Below are positions 36,031 through 48,187 of a DNA stretch of 64,000 bases, in pieces (position 1 is the first letter of the stretch; every line of letters begins with the position of its first letter). Under the pieces are notes generated by a model. It did not search any database. It was given only the letters and a program-made list of their open reading frames with translations, and had not been told where the DNA came from. This DNA comes from Symsagittifera roscoffensis (Eukaryota > Xenacoelomorpha > Acoela > Convolutidae). The translations under genes were made by a program, and so were the position numbers. The stretch is from the NCBI RefSeq assembly GCF_963678635.1, contig NC_087065.1:39495430-39559429 (forward strand). The letters are read 5' to 3'.

Positions 36031-36906
36031 TATATATATATTAATAACGTGATAAAATGCTGCGACCACTGAGGCTGACCTTCTAAATTTTCGCTAAAAT
36101 TGCTAAAACCTCAAAAAAAAAATAAAAAAAGCAAAGAATCCAATTCTAAAACGTCGAAAAGTCTCTTAGATTTAAGAAAGTTATTAAAATTCCAAATCGG
36201 AGCTTTAAATCGTCTTAAATAAAATTTATAATCTTTTCTACTTTTCTTCTTTGATAGGTTTTTTATTAAGTTAAATTTAATATGACTGATAAATCAATAT
36301 ACCATCCCAACTTGTCTCTAATGACATTTTTGGGAAACGAACCGGTCTAAAGTGCTACAGCATTCCGGATTTCCGTTGAAAACAAAGTTATTTTCTCATT
36401 AGGTCAAAAACCTACTGATGTCGACGCACGACGTAGCTATGATGGCAGAAAAAGATCCCTATTTGGATGATTGTTAACGGTACAGCCTTTGAATAATGGT
36501 CGAATGATAATGTAACCAATGCTACCACATTGGCGCAACTCGAAATCAATTTCTGGACAGATTCACTGATGATCGAGATCAAATCAACCATAGAATTGAT
36601 GAGGAGAATGCAGCTCGCCAAAATGGCGAATTGATAAGAAAAATTACTTCTACAGAATCAAGTTTTCTGTAGACAGAGGATGACCAGAAAGTATCGATGT
36701 AATAGTCTACGCTGATGCTGCTGCGGCTCAAGCTGTTGATTGAAATTTATAGAGCAGACAAAGAAGTCAAAAAAATTAATGTTTTCTCAATTAAGGAATT
36801 GAGACCTTTAGCGCTCACACAAAAAGTTCATGAACACATGATATGGCATCCAAACTCAGTTTGGGATCAATTCACTAGTCATTCACTCACAAGGAATCTA
36901 ACAACA

Positions 36907-37414
36907 AAATTTTGCTCTTGATCCTGCTAACAATTCAACAACCAATAAACTGACTTCATTAGAAACTCAAAATAAAGAATTAACCAAATTGATAAAGAAT
37001 CAAGAAATTAGTGCAATCAGTGACCAAAATTCATTCCAGCGACGTCGCCATGACATCAGAGGAAGACCTAATAGTGCTCGGTTTTGTGAATATTGCAGAA
37101 TGAATGGTCATTCTATGTCTAGATGTTTAAAAACAAGTACAAGACAAGTAAAAAGATTGCAAAAAGAACTCACAACTAATGTTGATCGAAACGTTTCATT
37201 TGAAACCAATTATCAAAGAAATCTACAATTAAACAATTTTTCTAACCAAAAACTTCTAACCAAAACAATCGGTTTTGGGATAAACAAAACAAAAAATCAA
37301 GTTCTGGCCAAAATTGACAACGTGTGGGTAACTGAGGAAAAGACTGCTAATCTATTGGGAGTAGACTTTTGTCATCTATTCTTGAAAGCACTTTACTTAA
37401 GTCCCCGCAGTTGA
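36907..37414 (+). pseudogene. Gag C-terminal remnant with CCHC zinc knuckle
   Basis: An open stretch without a usable start carries a Leu/Glu/Asn-rich coiled-coil-like segment, then a basic region (QRRRHDIRGRPNSAR) and CEYCRMNGHSMSRC at 37085-37126, which fits the nucleocapsid CX2CX4HX4C knuckle exactly. The earlier Gag region (about 36.4-36.9 kb) is in pieces. In an active element this domain would package the RNA. Confidence 0.75.
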
Positions 37415-39270
37415 GTTAAAATCAAAAGAAGGTGTAATTTCCTACAGGTTAATGAACAACGATAAAGAATATTCCAATGTGTCATAAATTGTCACAGTTA
37501 ACCTGAAAGAACCCCTTTTTTGCATTCCAACACGCTCAACATACTTATACCATCACTAAGCCGAACCAAATTCATACTTTAAAAAAGGGACTAGATTCCT
37601 GCCTCATAAAATTACATCCAAAACCGAAATGGTTTTCATAAATACAGTTGGCACTCAAATTGAGCAGAGCCTGACTGTCCTTATTGAGAATCAGAAAGAT
37701 CAACCGTTCACGTTAAACAAGTGTCTACTAGGTTTTTTAGGGAGGGTATTCAGGGATACGAGGATAAAAATTTGCTATTCACCACTGTGATGAGTTCAAA
37801 ACAAGAATTTTAAACGAAAATTCAGATTTTGATAGTTGCTTCATGCTGAATATTGTTGTCAACACAACACAAAGCATTACTCATTTGTCTGGCTCTGTCT
37901 ACAATAAGTAGACTTCAAAAAAAGGTCCGTATTCGAATCGAATATGCCCCTTGCTTCTACAATCTCTGCAGAAATAGCAATGAAAAAGAGGGTTTGCTGA
38001 AATGATTTGCAAAAAGTACCCTGAATTACAACATTTTTGTAATTCTATATGCTAACATTCTGACATTCTGATATTCACTGATCCAAAATCCGGAAAAATC
38101 ATATTATATTTTGATTACCCAACACAGGTACTTTCAGAAACACATTTACGACAATATTTTCAGCCCCTTGTCTGAAATGAAAGATCATGCTATATCAAAT
38201 AGCATTTGACCTATTGCAAGGCCCAAAATTGCTTGTGGGTTAGATAAAACGGATTGACACGAAGTTCCCAAACTTAGTGTTGATGTGTTCCAAGGCTCTA
38301 TAATTACTATTTTCGTCTATGATTCAGGACAAGAAAATAAAAAATGCAAGCGCTTGAAATATTTGATACCGCAAATGAATCAGAATTATTTGAACGAATT
38401 GGATCAGATTTAGTCAAATTGTGCAAAAATCAAAATGAAATAGCAATCGAATTTTCAAACGATGCAAAGAATTTTTGTTGACCTTCCTTAGAAGATTATT
38501 TTAAAAATATCCAAACAAAGAACTTTATGATATCCCCGCAGTTGAACTAAAATCAAAAGAAGGTGTAATTTCGTACGGGTTAATGAACAACGATAAAGAA
38601 CATCCCAATGTGTCAAAAATTGTTTCAATTAACCTCAAAGAACGCCTCTTACATTCCACCACGCTCAACACACTTATACAAACACTAAGCCTAACCAAAT
38701 TCTTACTTTGAAAAAGGGACTAGTTTCCTGCCTCATAAAATCACATCCAAAACCGAATTGGGTTTCATAAATGCAGTTTGCGCTCTAACTGAGCAGAGCC
38801 TGCCTATGCTAATTCAGAATCAAAACGATCATCCTGTCACATTAGACAACTGTGTAATAGGTTATTCAGTATCTGATAATAAAGCATACAAGGAAAAATA
38901 TTTGCTATTCACAACTGTGATGATTTCACAGCAAGAATGTTAAGGAAAGATCAAAATTTGATAAGGCTTCATGTTGAACACTGTTGTCAATACTACACAG
39001 GAAAGCAGGAAAGCAACAGTTAATTGCCTGGCCCCTGTCTACAATATGTAGACATCAAAAAAAGTGTCCCTTTCGATTCGAATATGCCCATTGCCCATAC
39101 AAACCTTTGCAGAAAAAGCAAAATAAAGATTTATTGAAATGATTTGCAAAAAGTATCCTAAATTACGACATTTTTGTAATTCGGCCTGCTAACTTTAAGG
39201 GTATTCTGATTTTCACTGATCCAAAATCCGGAAAAATGTTATATAATCTGATTACCAAACACCAATGCCA
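37396..39270 (+). repeat. 1.14-kb direct duplication inside the gag-pol region
   Basis: The block starting CAGTTGA.TTAAAATC at 37406 recurs at 38537 with the same order of landmarks: GGTGTAATTTC, GGTTAATGAACAACGATAAA, GGGACTAG.TTCCTGCCTCA, CTATTCAC.ACTGTGATGA, AAATGATTTGCAAAAAGTA and CACTGATCCAAAATCCGGAA. The copies differ at about one base in seven to ten and each has its own stops. It corresponds to the protease-to-RT linker part of the polyprotein. The source is either unequal exchange or a recombinant template switch. Confidence 0.7.
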
Positions 39271-39419
39271 GCGCTTGAAACATTTGATACCAATGATGAT
39301 TGAGAAATATTCTAACAAATTGGTTCATATATATTCAGAGTATGCAAAACTGAAAAAGAAATACCAATCAATTTCTCACACCATGCAAAGAAGTTTTGCA
39401 GACCTTCCCTAGAAGAACA

Positions 39420-41125
39420 ACTCAAAAAATATCGAAACAGACAACATAATGATCGGCTTATTGCCTCCCTAGTCAACGAAACGTTTACCCAACACTCCTC
39501 AATTGATAAAGGCAATAGTAGCAATCTACAAAAGAATAAAATTACTATTAAAATTTTAACTGACTTTGATTTCACACAAAATGATATATCGGATGATGAG
39601 TTTGCAGACCTGACTCAAATTTCCATTGATGACGTATATTCTTATCAAAAGTTTGATATTGGGAAAACAAAGCATAAATTCGTTAAACCACTCAAAAAGG
39701 ACGCAACGCTGAAAAAACAACAACTTAAAAAATCCCAGTCCGTCTATGAGATAAATTGGACAAACTAATCTATGCAGGCATAGTCAGAGAACTAATGAAA
39801 AAGATGATATGAACTCATGGTTTGTAAACCCAGTCATCATCCTCCCAAAGAAAGTTAATTTGTTTTTGGATGCTAGATATCTAAACTCAATCACAGACAC
39901 TAGCAACTGTAGTTGGCCATTAGAACCCCTACAAATTCTCATGAGCGGAGTAAATGGATCATACTCCACAAGTAGCGATCTTTCATGTGCCTGTCACCCA
40001 GTTCCTCTGATGGATGAGGCCCAGAATTTAACATGCTTTAATGTAGGAGGTAGACAATATACCTATAAAGTTGGTTTCTTTTGCTTGAAGCCACTTTCAA
40101 ATTTCTTCAGTAAAATAATGAGATATGCTTTCAAACCCTTCTTTTAAAAAAAGAAAGCAATCACATACATAGACAACACTCTGTTGCTGAGTCAAAATAA
40201 AAATGAAATGTTCGATACAGTTCGAGGATATCAACCCCTGTTGCGGAAGCCAACTTAAAAGCTGCCCCTGATAAGACCTATTTCTTTCGAAGAAAGTTTA
40301 AATTTCTAGGCCATGTTGTATCTAAAGATGGTTTTTCTCCAATCGAAACACGAATTGATTTTAAAAAAATTGAAATCCACTGAATCAAAAAGAAAAGTTC
40401 TAGGTGTGTTAGTGCAATGGGATTCTATAATACATACATTATCAATTTCCATGTAGAAAAATGTCTATATGAACTAGCAAACAGTAACGATAGGTTCCAA
40501 TGGCTACCAAGCCACAAAGCATTTTTCAAAAACTCAAAGAAAATTTCTGTCATGATAATTCAAAAGTTATCCCTAATGTAAACTACTCATTTCACATTCA
40601 CATCCTCAGGTGTGTGTATACTCATCTAAGACTTTCTCGAAGGAAAAAAAATGTTTCTGCAAACTCGAGAGTCTTCGATAAAGTAGAGCAGAAAATGTCT
40701 GCTCAAAATCATGAGCTACGTGGAATAACTTGAGTTCTACATTATAGGCTCCCCATTTGCTCTATACCTATATTGTGATCATAGACCTATTCTCTTCTTA
40801 TGGTCCAGAAAAGGACAAGTTTCTCAAACAATTTTCAAATATCAGGTCAAATTGTCAAAGTTTAACAATTTGAAAATGATAGAAAAACCAGGTTCAAACC
40901 TAGCCTCTCCTGGCTTTTTGAGCCAAAATTTTACCATTGCTGATATAAAAAACAAACTTGAACTAAAAACTATTCCGAATTTTATAAAGTTCATCCTGGA
41001 CAATCAAGAACAAATTTGTTAATCAGTGCTCCCCAATATAAAAACATAGCTCTCAAGAATTTTTTTATGAAAACACTCGATCCGTACTTGGATCACTTTC
41101 TCAATCTAAAGACCTAAGCGAACAA
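39420..41125 (+). pseudogene. Degenerate reverse transcriptase / RNase H (pol)
   Basis: Segments in shifting frames follow the Ty3/gypsy pol order. NPVIILPKK and FLDARYLNSITD (39.83-39.90 kb) are RT block 1-2. A 'fstsDls..y' block lies at 39.96 kb. AITYIDNTLLLSQ (40.16 kb) is the catalytic box, with YIDN instead of YxDD. FKFLGHVVSKDG follows (40.3 kb). DHRPILF and PGSNLASPGFLSQ (40.78-40.94 kb) are the RNase H end. Several stops and frameshifts separate them. After about 41.13 kb no HHCC or D,D35E integrase segment appears. Confidence 0.78.
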
Positions 41126-41327
41126 ATCCTTCCATAAATTTCTATGAATTACTATTCCATCTAGTCTAATTGGTGAATTTAAAAAGAATTAATAAACACA
41201 CACTGTTTGTTTGGCCAAACACATATTTTTCAACTTTTTATGGCCTTTCTATTTAGTATTAAATCTTTATTCAACAAACAACAAAACATCGAAAATAGTT
41301 TATATACATAAAACTTAAAAATAGTTT

Positions 41328-41519
41328 TTACACACTGACTTTTATATTTGCAAAGGATTTGAAATTTTTTCCTGCTGCCGCTTTTTTCTCTGCAGCCTTA
41401 CTCAAACACCTCACTGCAAACTGCAGCGCTGAGTAGGGCTGCCACGCTGCCTGGCAGATGTCTTCCAAAAAAGTATCGAATTCCGCCTTTTTTCTGGAAT
41501 CTTCTTCAGACTCTGGCAT
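41328..41519 (-). CDS. Small antisense ORF (63 aa) inside the retroelement
   Basis: An intact frame opposite to the element. It has an acidic start (MPESEEDSRKKAEFDTFLED), a central FLEDICQAAWQPYSALQFAV helix-like segment and a Lys/Ala-rich end. On the same strand a TATATATA box lies at 41566-41573, about 50 bases before the ATG, and an AATAAA lies at 41266-41271, about 57 bases after the stop, so it has the layout of a tiny complete transcription unit. No recognised family. It sits where integrase would be expected. It may be an accessory gene or chance. Confidence 0.4.
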   Translation of the reverse strand: MPESEEDSRKKAEFDTFLEDICQAAWQPYSALQFAVRCLSKAAEKKAAAGKNFKSFANIKVSV

Positions 41520-41848
41520 CTTGAGAAATTTCTCTTGGAATTAAAACGAAAATATACTCCTCCCGTATATATAGTCTTTTTGAACATTCACTTAAATCAA
41601 GTTTTTTTTCTTTAAAATCTTAATTTGGGTATATAACTAACGAAACTCATATCCGATTCAATAATTAACGACAATAAGTTAAATCTCTACTGAGACCAGA
41701 TCTGCTCTAATCCATGGACTCCATGCGTTCTTTATATGATAATGCGTTTGGAACGAGCCCAGCTCAAATATTTTTTCTGAATTTAAGACAAATTAGCTCC
41801 AGATAACGCTCCTGTCCATTCAGACCATCATCCCCTATGGAGTCAAAG

Positions 41849-41995
41849 TTATTCATTTTCCGCCAAACCATCATAAACACTAACTGTCCTTTCAAATTTC
41901 GTGTCCTCCAGCAATGCTTCTTGGGTAAAACCCAGCTCTTCTTTTAAATTTAACATTGGTTTCGGGAAAACGACTAAATTGTCTTTTGGTTCCAT
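41849..41995 (-). CDS. Small antisense ORF (48 aa) inside the retroelement
   Basis: It starts MEPKDNLVVFPKPM and ends GLAENE. Charged and free of hydrophobic segments. A second short frame (41764-41856, 30 aa, starting MNNFDSIGDDGL) overlaps its last codons in another frame and may be its continuation after a frameshift. It lies upstream of the 63-aa antisense ORF on the same strand. No known family. Confidence 0.3.
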   Translation of the reverse strand: MEPKDNLVVFPKPMLNLKEELGFTQEALLEDTKFERTVSVYDGLAENE

Positions 41996-42266
41996 AAAAT
42001 TATTCTTCAACGGGTGAATACAATTTTTTTCTCAAAACAAACGATAAATGATGTTTAATTAAATGAGCTATATCAAAGATGTTTTTTTTTCAGTCCTCTT
42101 TAATGAAAAATGCTATTGATTTTTTCCTCTCCCAATCGGGAAGGGGAATACACTGTTACATTTTAACAACCACATAAACGAATAAAAACTATAACCGCTA
42201 CATTTTAACAAACCGCATAAACGAGTGGGAAAACCACGACATTAAAAACCAACTTTGAAAACGAAC

Positions 42267-42275
42267 GATATATAG
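42267..42275 (+). promoter_or_regulatory. Candidate internal TATA box ahead of env-like gene
   Basis: GATATATAG, about 115 bases before an ATG at 42390. The surrounding words (ATATATAGTC) also occur at 41566-41577. Purely positional evidence. Confidence 0.25.
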
Positions 42276-42389
42276 TCATCTTCATTCTCACTCAATTTCA
42301 CTTTTTGCATTCTAACCTCCTCTGTTCAACTAATAAATCTTCTGAAACTAATTCTAGCTCAGATTCCTCATCGGAAAAACATCCAAAAA

Positions 42390-44284
42390 ATGACAAATCC
42401 TAAGATTGAACTCGAGGAAGGTGAACTGATGGATCAAGATCCCATTCTATTGACTCTGGAGGATTTGCTTAAATTGGGTACTTTAAAAAAATCGTGCTAT
42501 CAATAACCACCAAAAACTAAATTTACAGCAAAATTGTTTGGTTGGTCTAATAATTCTATTCATCTTTTCAAATCAAATATCAGCTTTCGATACGAGAGAA
42601 ACCTTGTATGCAAATACTGCAAATAATCTTCGGGTCGCTCATATTGATTGTCAGTTAATGACTTCTAACAACAGGTTCTCTCTAAACACAGTTGCACCTT
42701 GGAAAATTCAACCAAAAATTATTACAGTAACCCATGCTTATGTTACTCTTTATCAGAGACATTCTCACACTAAAACAAATGACACAATGTTTCGAATTAA
42801 ACAGCAATCAATGCGTTGGTTTCGCGAATCTTTGGATTCGAGTGGTTTCGACGCTCGAGAAAACGTAATTACTACTGAATTTCATTTATTTGCCGATCAA
42901 TGTAAATTGGCCGCCGACAGAGGCTATCTTAACTTAGGCTATAGTAGTGTTGGAAATATTCCTCTCACCTTAACTAATGCCGAGAAAACTAATGTCGAGA
43001 AAACGTAATTACTACTGAATTTCATTTATCTGCCGATCAATGTAAATTGGCCGCCGACAGACGCTATCTTAACTTAGGCTATAGTAGTGTTGGAAATATT
43101 CCTCTCACCTTAACTAATAACAATAACTAATGCCTTTGCTGGCTAAGTTGACGGCAAAAATTATACTGAATGTGATGGCCGTTCATAGATCAAACTAGAC
43201 ACTTTTGAAACTTGCATGCGAAATGTAACTTTAATTGTTAACCTCAAAGATGGGACAGTCAACAATTGGCAAAACATTCCGTTCCAGTGTCTACTAACGG
43301 ATGTAAAACAACCTCCTTAGATGCATTTGCTTATGCTTGAGAAGAACCCAAAAGTTTTTTTTTCACTGTTTTAAACAGACTCCAGGCTAAGATGATTCCA
43401 GACGAAGAATCATACTGTAGAATCAAAGATATTTCTAGCCCATCTATTCACTCTACCCAAACAAGGAATTTTCAAAAATTTATGCTGCAGGTGATGAATA
43501 AACCGCAAGCTCTTTGTGGTCATCCCAGAATAGTGTATCCAACGCATATACTGAATTGTACACTGTATTCCTTGCATATACTGAAGCATTCAATGTGGAT
43601 ACTGGAATCCAAATTAAACCAACCCCAGAAACGGGAACCAATCAAAGTTTTATTTTTCCAATTTCTACTTTTCTCACAACAAGAGAAGATGTGTCGCCAC
43701 TTAAACTCTCAATTATTCAAAATGACTATTAAACTCATATAGGTGCCAAATTGGACTATTTTCTTTTCAATAGCTTCTACATGCTCAGAACAGCCGAATT
43801 GGTCCTTCTGCAAAATTAATTTGAGCTAGAACGCTCCTCAGTCTTAAGTACATTAATGCTTTCACTTGAGAGCCAACATTTGGTTGACTACATGTTAACT
43901 CAAAAACGTTTAATGCTCTTGGAGACCAATGGCAATGTTGCCTGGCTCTATCATTTTCCGAAATTTAATTCACCTTTACAGCTGATGGATCAATGCTATA
44001 ATCGCATTCCCACAATGCATAAGGAAAAAATTCGATTTGTCGATCCAATTACGCGGCCAACGTTTCAATCGGCAGTTTTTCGAGACCGTTCTGATAGACG
44101 TTTAAACCTTTTCCAACTAGATGTTGATGATAATAAGCACTGGATTGAATTATCACCCCAAATAACAAGGGTTACAAGACCGTATCTCTTTAAGCCAAGC
44201 GAGATAATTCAGCAATTTACGCAATGTTTAGCGTCCGGTCAGGGTGCTTCCATTCATACTTATGCTCAAATGCAAAACTTTTGA
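42390..44284 (+). pseudogene. Env-like third gene of the LTR element, broken
   Basis: A short acidic leader frame (from ATG 42390) is followed at about 42529 by a hydrophobic signal-like segment (LVGLIILFIFSN) and then a Cys- and Thr-containing ectodomain-like frame to about 43006. Further pieces lie at 43392-43735 (two frames) and 43856-44284. The last carries a TWxxYH-like 'NVAWLYHFPKF' and a 'RFVDPITRPTFQ' segment typical, from family knowledge, of the envelope-like ORF of some metazoan gypsy elements. Stops, frameshifts and a 140-bp tandem duplication disrupt it. A possible small intron (acceptor at 42528) is out of phase with the leader as it stands. Confidence 0.5.
42857..43136 (+). repeat. 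140-bp tandem duplication in env-like region
   Basis: GAGAAAACGTAATTACTACT starts at 42857 and again at 42997. The two units are almost identical (for example AGAGGCTATC against AGACGCTATC), so the duplication is younger than the LTR divergence. The unit length is not a multiple of three, so the second copy is out of frame. Confidence 0.85.
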
Positions 44285-46007
44285 AAAATGATTTCTGATA
44301 AATCAGGAAGGAAAGGAATACTGCAAAAAGTTTCTAGATTCTTTCTCAATGCCCAAAAGTTTTTTTCTTGGACTCGTAAAGCCCACTAGGCTCTTCTCAA
44401 TGTTTATTTTGGGAAGATTGCATTTCTACTGAGTTTTAGAAAAACGAACAAACCCGTATATTTGGGAAAATACAATTCTATTTAGAAGAATGTGGAATAG
44501 TCTTCGCCTCGTTTCTCTCTGTGAATTTATACTTGATTGTCTAGTATTAACAATAAAACCTTTGCATATTCACAAAATCACCAGCCGCTCGCTACATTTG
44601 AGCAAAGTAATATTTGCCGCCTCGTAGAGTATACACTACACTTCTATAAAGACCTCAATTTCACTCAGAATGACACACTGAAAAACTCATATGATCATAA
44701 AGTACAGGCACCTTTTTTTAAAGAAAGTTGACAATATTAACCAAAATTGCTGGTATCCTCCTATGCATTTGATTAAAGAAATCCAAACATAGAAGTCCTA
44801 CTAACCCAATCTGATTAAAATTGTACTAATTCTAGGATATACCAACAGATGCTTTGACACCAACTTTCGACTCCACTCTTGACGATGACTTGGGTGATTT
44901 TAAGGATCTTCTCTCCCTCCTCCCACCCATTGATTCAGTGGAATTTCATCCTTCAACACCAACTCAACAAGCAACTACTTCCACTACTATTCCTTCTACG
45001 GCCCCTGCTATAACACCAGCCCAACAACTTCAGCTGTCTCAATAGCTCCAACATCAAAGCCACCACCAATGAAAATTTCTCACCTTAATTTTAAAATACC
45101 TCTGGTTCCATCAATTTATCGAATTGAGAATTAAACCCGAACAATTAGACCCTATAAGGTACTTGCGGCAAATAAACCGGAACCAAATTCCCCATAGTTA
45201 ATGACAGTTAGGAGACAGCCCTTTCATCCTTGTGAACTAAATAGCAGATTGCATATTCAGTTGGACAGAGAACGCCACAATAGTTCAAATACTAGCCCAG
45301 GATTTGCTATGGACTTAAAATATGCTTTGAATTCTGTAAACAATTGCTTCATGTTGGAAGCTTATCATCCAATACGGAAGATGTACGCCATAATAAAATC
45401 CCTCATTGAGCACCAAAAACTGTATGTTCCCGTGAGATATTTGACTGCAAAAATGCAACCCCAGCTGGATGAATATTCGGAACAGATCCAACGGAGTTAC
45501 ATACACTAAATCCATCATATCCGAAGAGTTAAAAAACAAATCTATAATTTAAAGAAAAACAAATTCTAATGAAAAAACAAAAATTACACAAACTTTTTTG
45601 AATCAGTCTTCCCCAATTTCGTTTACGAACACCCAATTCATCTAATCATCTTTAAGACGAAAAAAACAACTTCAGAAAAACGTCAAAGCAATAATAAGAA
45701 AGAACTGGAATTCAAACTTTTTGAAAACGAACCAATTTTGATTTATTTGAATTTATGATTTGACTGATATGTTTTGTTAATTTTTTTAGATTGATAAAAT
45801 TGTTACAGTTGTTTTTTTTCAACAAAGCCAGACTCAAAATAAGGTCTACAAAAACTGCAACATCTCCTACCGATAATAAACTCATTGAACAAAGATCACT
45901 GGTTGAATGAAAATAGCTTGGCTTGATTAAAAAGAACCTCGCTTGATTAGCTGGGCAAACTGGAAAAAAATCTTTAGTTTTTTATTCTCCAATAAGGAGG
46001 ATGAAAA
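44285..46007 (+). pseudogene. 3' part of LTR element with small broken frames
   Basis: Short frames at 44537-44731, 44854-45045 (acidic start DDDLGDFKDLLSLLPP, then a Thr/Pro/Gln-rich stretch) and 45201-45509. Together they look like the decayed C-terminal or accessory part of the third gene; no specific domain is recognised. The region ends in the purine-rich stretch before the 3' LTR. Confidence 0.45.
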
Positions 46008-46617
46008 TGTTTTGTTTTCATACTGAAACAGAAATAAAGAAACTACTGTGCTAACAAAGCGTGACGTCACCGCCATAAAATCAATCTGTTTTTGTCATTT
46101 TGCAGATGGAATGCAAAAGTGTTTGGATTAATTCGTATAACGTTTTAAGCATTGGAATTTAAAACGACTCTTCTCGTAGATACGAATAACAACGACTCTT
46201 ATCCTACAAAACGAATGCACGAACGACACTTCTCGTAAAATGCGAAAGCTCGAAAACATTCAAGAGAGATAACGAAGTTAAAAATTAACTTCGTATTTGC
46301 TACGACAAATTGGGAGATTTCCCAAAGAAGTATACATAGAAGCTGAAAAACTACTGAGATTCATTCCAACAATTTTCTTCACAACACCCCAACCTCTCTC
46401 TCTCTCTCTCTCTCTCTTTAAAAACATCAACCATTCCCAGTCAAATTGTCTCGAATTCAACCCTTAAGATAAATATCGAGTCTAAAGGCAACTGGCAGTA
46501 AATTCATACTAGTTACTTTTCTAATAAAATCTTTTCACAGCGAAATTTAATTTACTTTCTAACATAGAAAGTAGAAAGGAATCTATATTACCAGCAAGTT
46601 TTTTTTTCCGACGTACA
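46008..46617 (+). repeat. 3' LTR
   Basis: It starts TGTTTTGTTTTCATACTGAA and ends TCCGACGTACA. Collinear with the 5' LTR, with a shorter (TC)n run at 46393-46417. The differences from the 5' copy indicate an old insertion. Confidence 0.82.
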
Positions 46618-47669
46618 TGTGTATCGCTAATGTAATAGACATCGTCCTTCAGAAGTATCTCAAATGAATCTAAAGCAATCTAAAATTTAATGGATTTTTT
46701 TTCGGGAGCTCATCAAAAAATTAGTCAAACAGGTGTTTCCGTTTAAATTTAAAAAATGAAAATTTTGACAGAAAACAAAAAATCTTACCAGTTTAAAGTA
46801 TTCATAACATTGAAAACGAAAAAACAAAAGAACTATAATAATTTTAACCGCTAAAATCGGCTATTTTTCTTGACTTGAGCTTTTTTATTTTTGGAATAAC
46901 AGTCAAGACTTGTAGAGCTGCAAGACTAACCTAAATTTTTCCCAGTGGCGAGCTCAAAATTTTTTCAAAGAAAAGATCTTTTGGAAAACAAAATTTTTGT
47001 TTCAAACTGATTTTGAAAATATACGAAATTATTTATCTGATTTTTTAAAAAACCTTATCAAAACCGCCTGTTATTATAAATAATTTTGCGCTCTAGTTGA
47101 AATTTTTGAGGAAAAACGGAAAAACATATCCAAAATGTTTTAAATTTTTTACAAAAAAAAGTTTTTTTTTGGTCCCCTCTTTGCCGTCCAATTGATTATA
47201 TACACCTCTTGAAATGTGTGTTAACAAAAGTTATAGCGTTAATTAACTAAATGGAAATATTTGTTGTAACACTCGAAATTTTGGCAAGCAAACAGATTGA
47301 GGAAAAGAGTGGTCGCTCCGTGTTCCTTCCCTGTTCCCTCTCGTCACGCTACTGTTTGTGAATATATAAAAATACCCATAAAGCTTAGAACTTTTTCAGA
47401 TCTTAAGACCAAAACTAAAGGTGATGTTTTTCAAAAACAAAACAGTAGTAAGCAATATGTTTCCGTATTTTATTTGAACAGTGGCAATAAAAAGGAAATA
47501 TCTACGTGTTGGTGAGAAAACATTTGGAGCGTGTTTTTCACATCGTTTTATACGAAACACAAACAAGAGCTTATATTGCATGCTAAATTTTGTTCAGATA
47601 TCGATACTTTGTGTCTCGATTTGTCAAGCAAAAAACTTTCTTTGCTATGCAAAATATAAATATTGTTTT

Positions 47670-48187
47670 TTGTTCCGACTTTCGATACGAAATTAACGGA
47701 ATATTTGTGCTCGGGGTGGGTTTTTCTTCTTCAGAAAAATTTCGACTTTTTAACTAGCCATTTTTGACGGAACTTTTTAAAAATTTTTCAAAAGGTATTG
47801 TTGTCTTGCGCTTAATTTTGAAACCATATTTCACCTGTGATCGTTTTTTGTAAAGTTATGGGGGTTTGAAGATTTCCATTTTGGCCAATTTGGGACAATC
47901 AACGCATGCATGATATATTTCGCGCTATTAACGTGTAAGCGGAGATTTAATCCGTCTTAGAAGTCGTTCTAAATTAGTTGAAAGAAGCTTATTTGCCATT
48001 ATTGATTTGTTACAAGGAGCAAAATCTATTCTTTTGTAGTTTATATGGCATGTGGGATTAGAAAAAAAAATTTTAATTAAATTTTTTTATTACATTTAAT
48101 TTGTTAATGATATTTATGTAATTACTGCTCCATAAACCTTAAAAGGCAGTCGGGACAATCAGGGCTTCGCCCTGTACGAGCAGTTTT
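47670..48187 (+). mobile_element. Family A repeat, forward, near full length
   Basis: It starts TTGTTCCGACTTTCGATACG and has all interior blocks (GTGCTCGGGGTGGGTTTTTC, TCGCGCTATTAACGTGTAAG, TTACTGCTCCATAAACCTTA). It ends with hairpin AGGGCTTCGCCCT and ACGAGCAGTTTTG. Confidence 0.85.

Larger units (their letters stand above)
35401..46617 (+). mobile_element. Old Ty3/gypsy-like LTR retrotransposon with env-like gene, inactive
   Basis: Two roughly 620-bp direct repeats with TG...CA ends flank 10 kb of broken coding sequence: a Gag zinc knuckle, a duplicated linker region, reverse transcriptase and RNase H pieces, small antisense ORFs and an env-like third gene. A purine-rich stretch (AATAAGGAGGATGAAAA) lies directly before the 3' LTR, as expected of a polypurine tract. 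The element is in the same orientation as the receptor gene. The LTRs differ at many positions, and no 5-bp target duplication was recognised. No integrase segment could be found. All coding regions contain stops or frameshifts, so the copy is inactive. Confidence 0.85.

Noticed and set aside
42450-42530. Small intron joining a leader exon to the env-like frame
   Set aside because: A donor-like GGGTACTT and a TTTACAG acceptor exist, but the phases do not match as the sequence stands.
35401-46617. Target-site duplication of the LTR element
   Set aside because: The bases before 35401 (CGTTA) and after 46617 (TGTGT) do not match; it may have decayed or the ends may be off by a few bases, so none is claimed.
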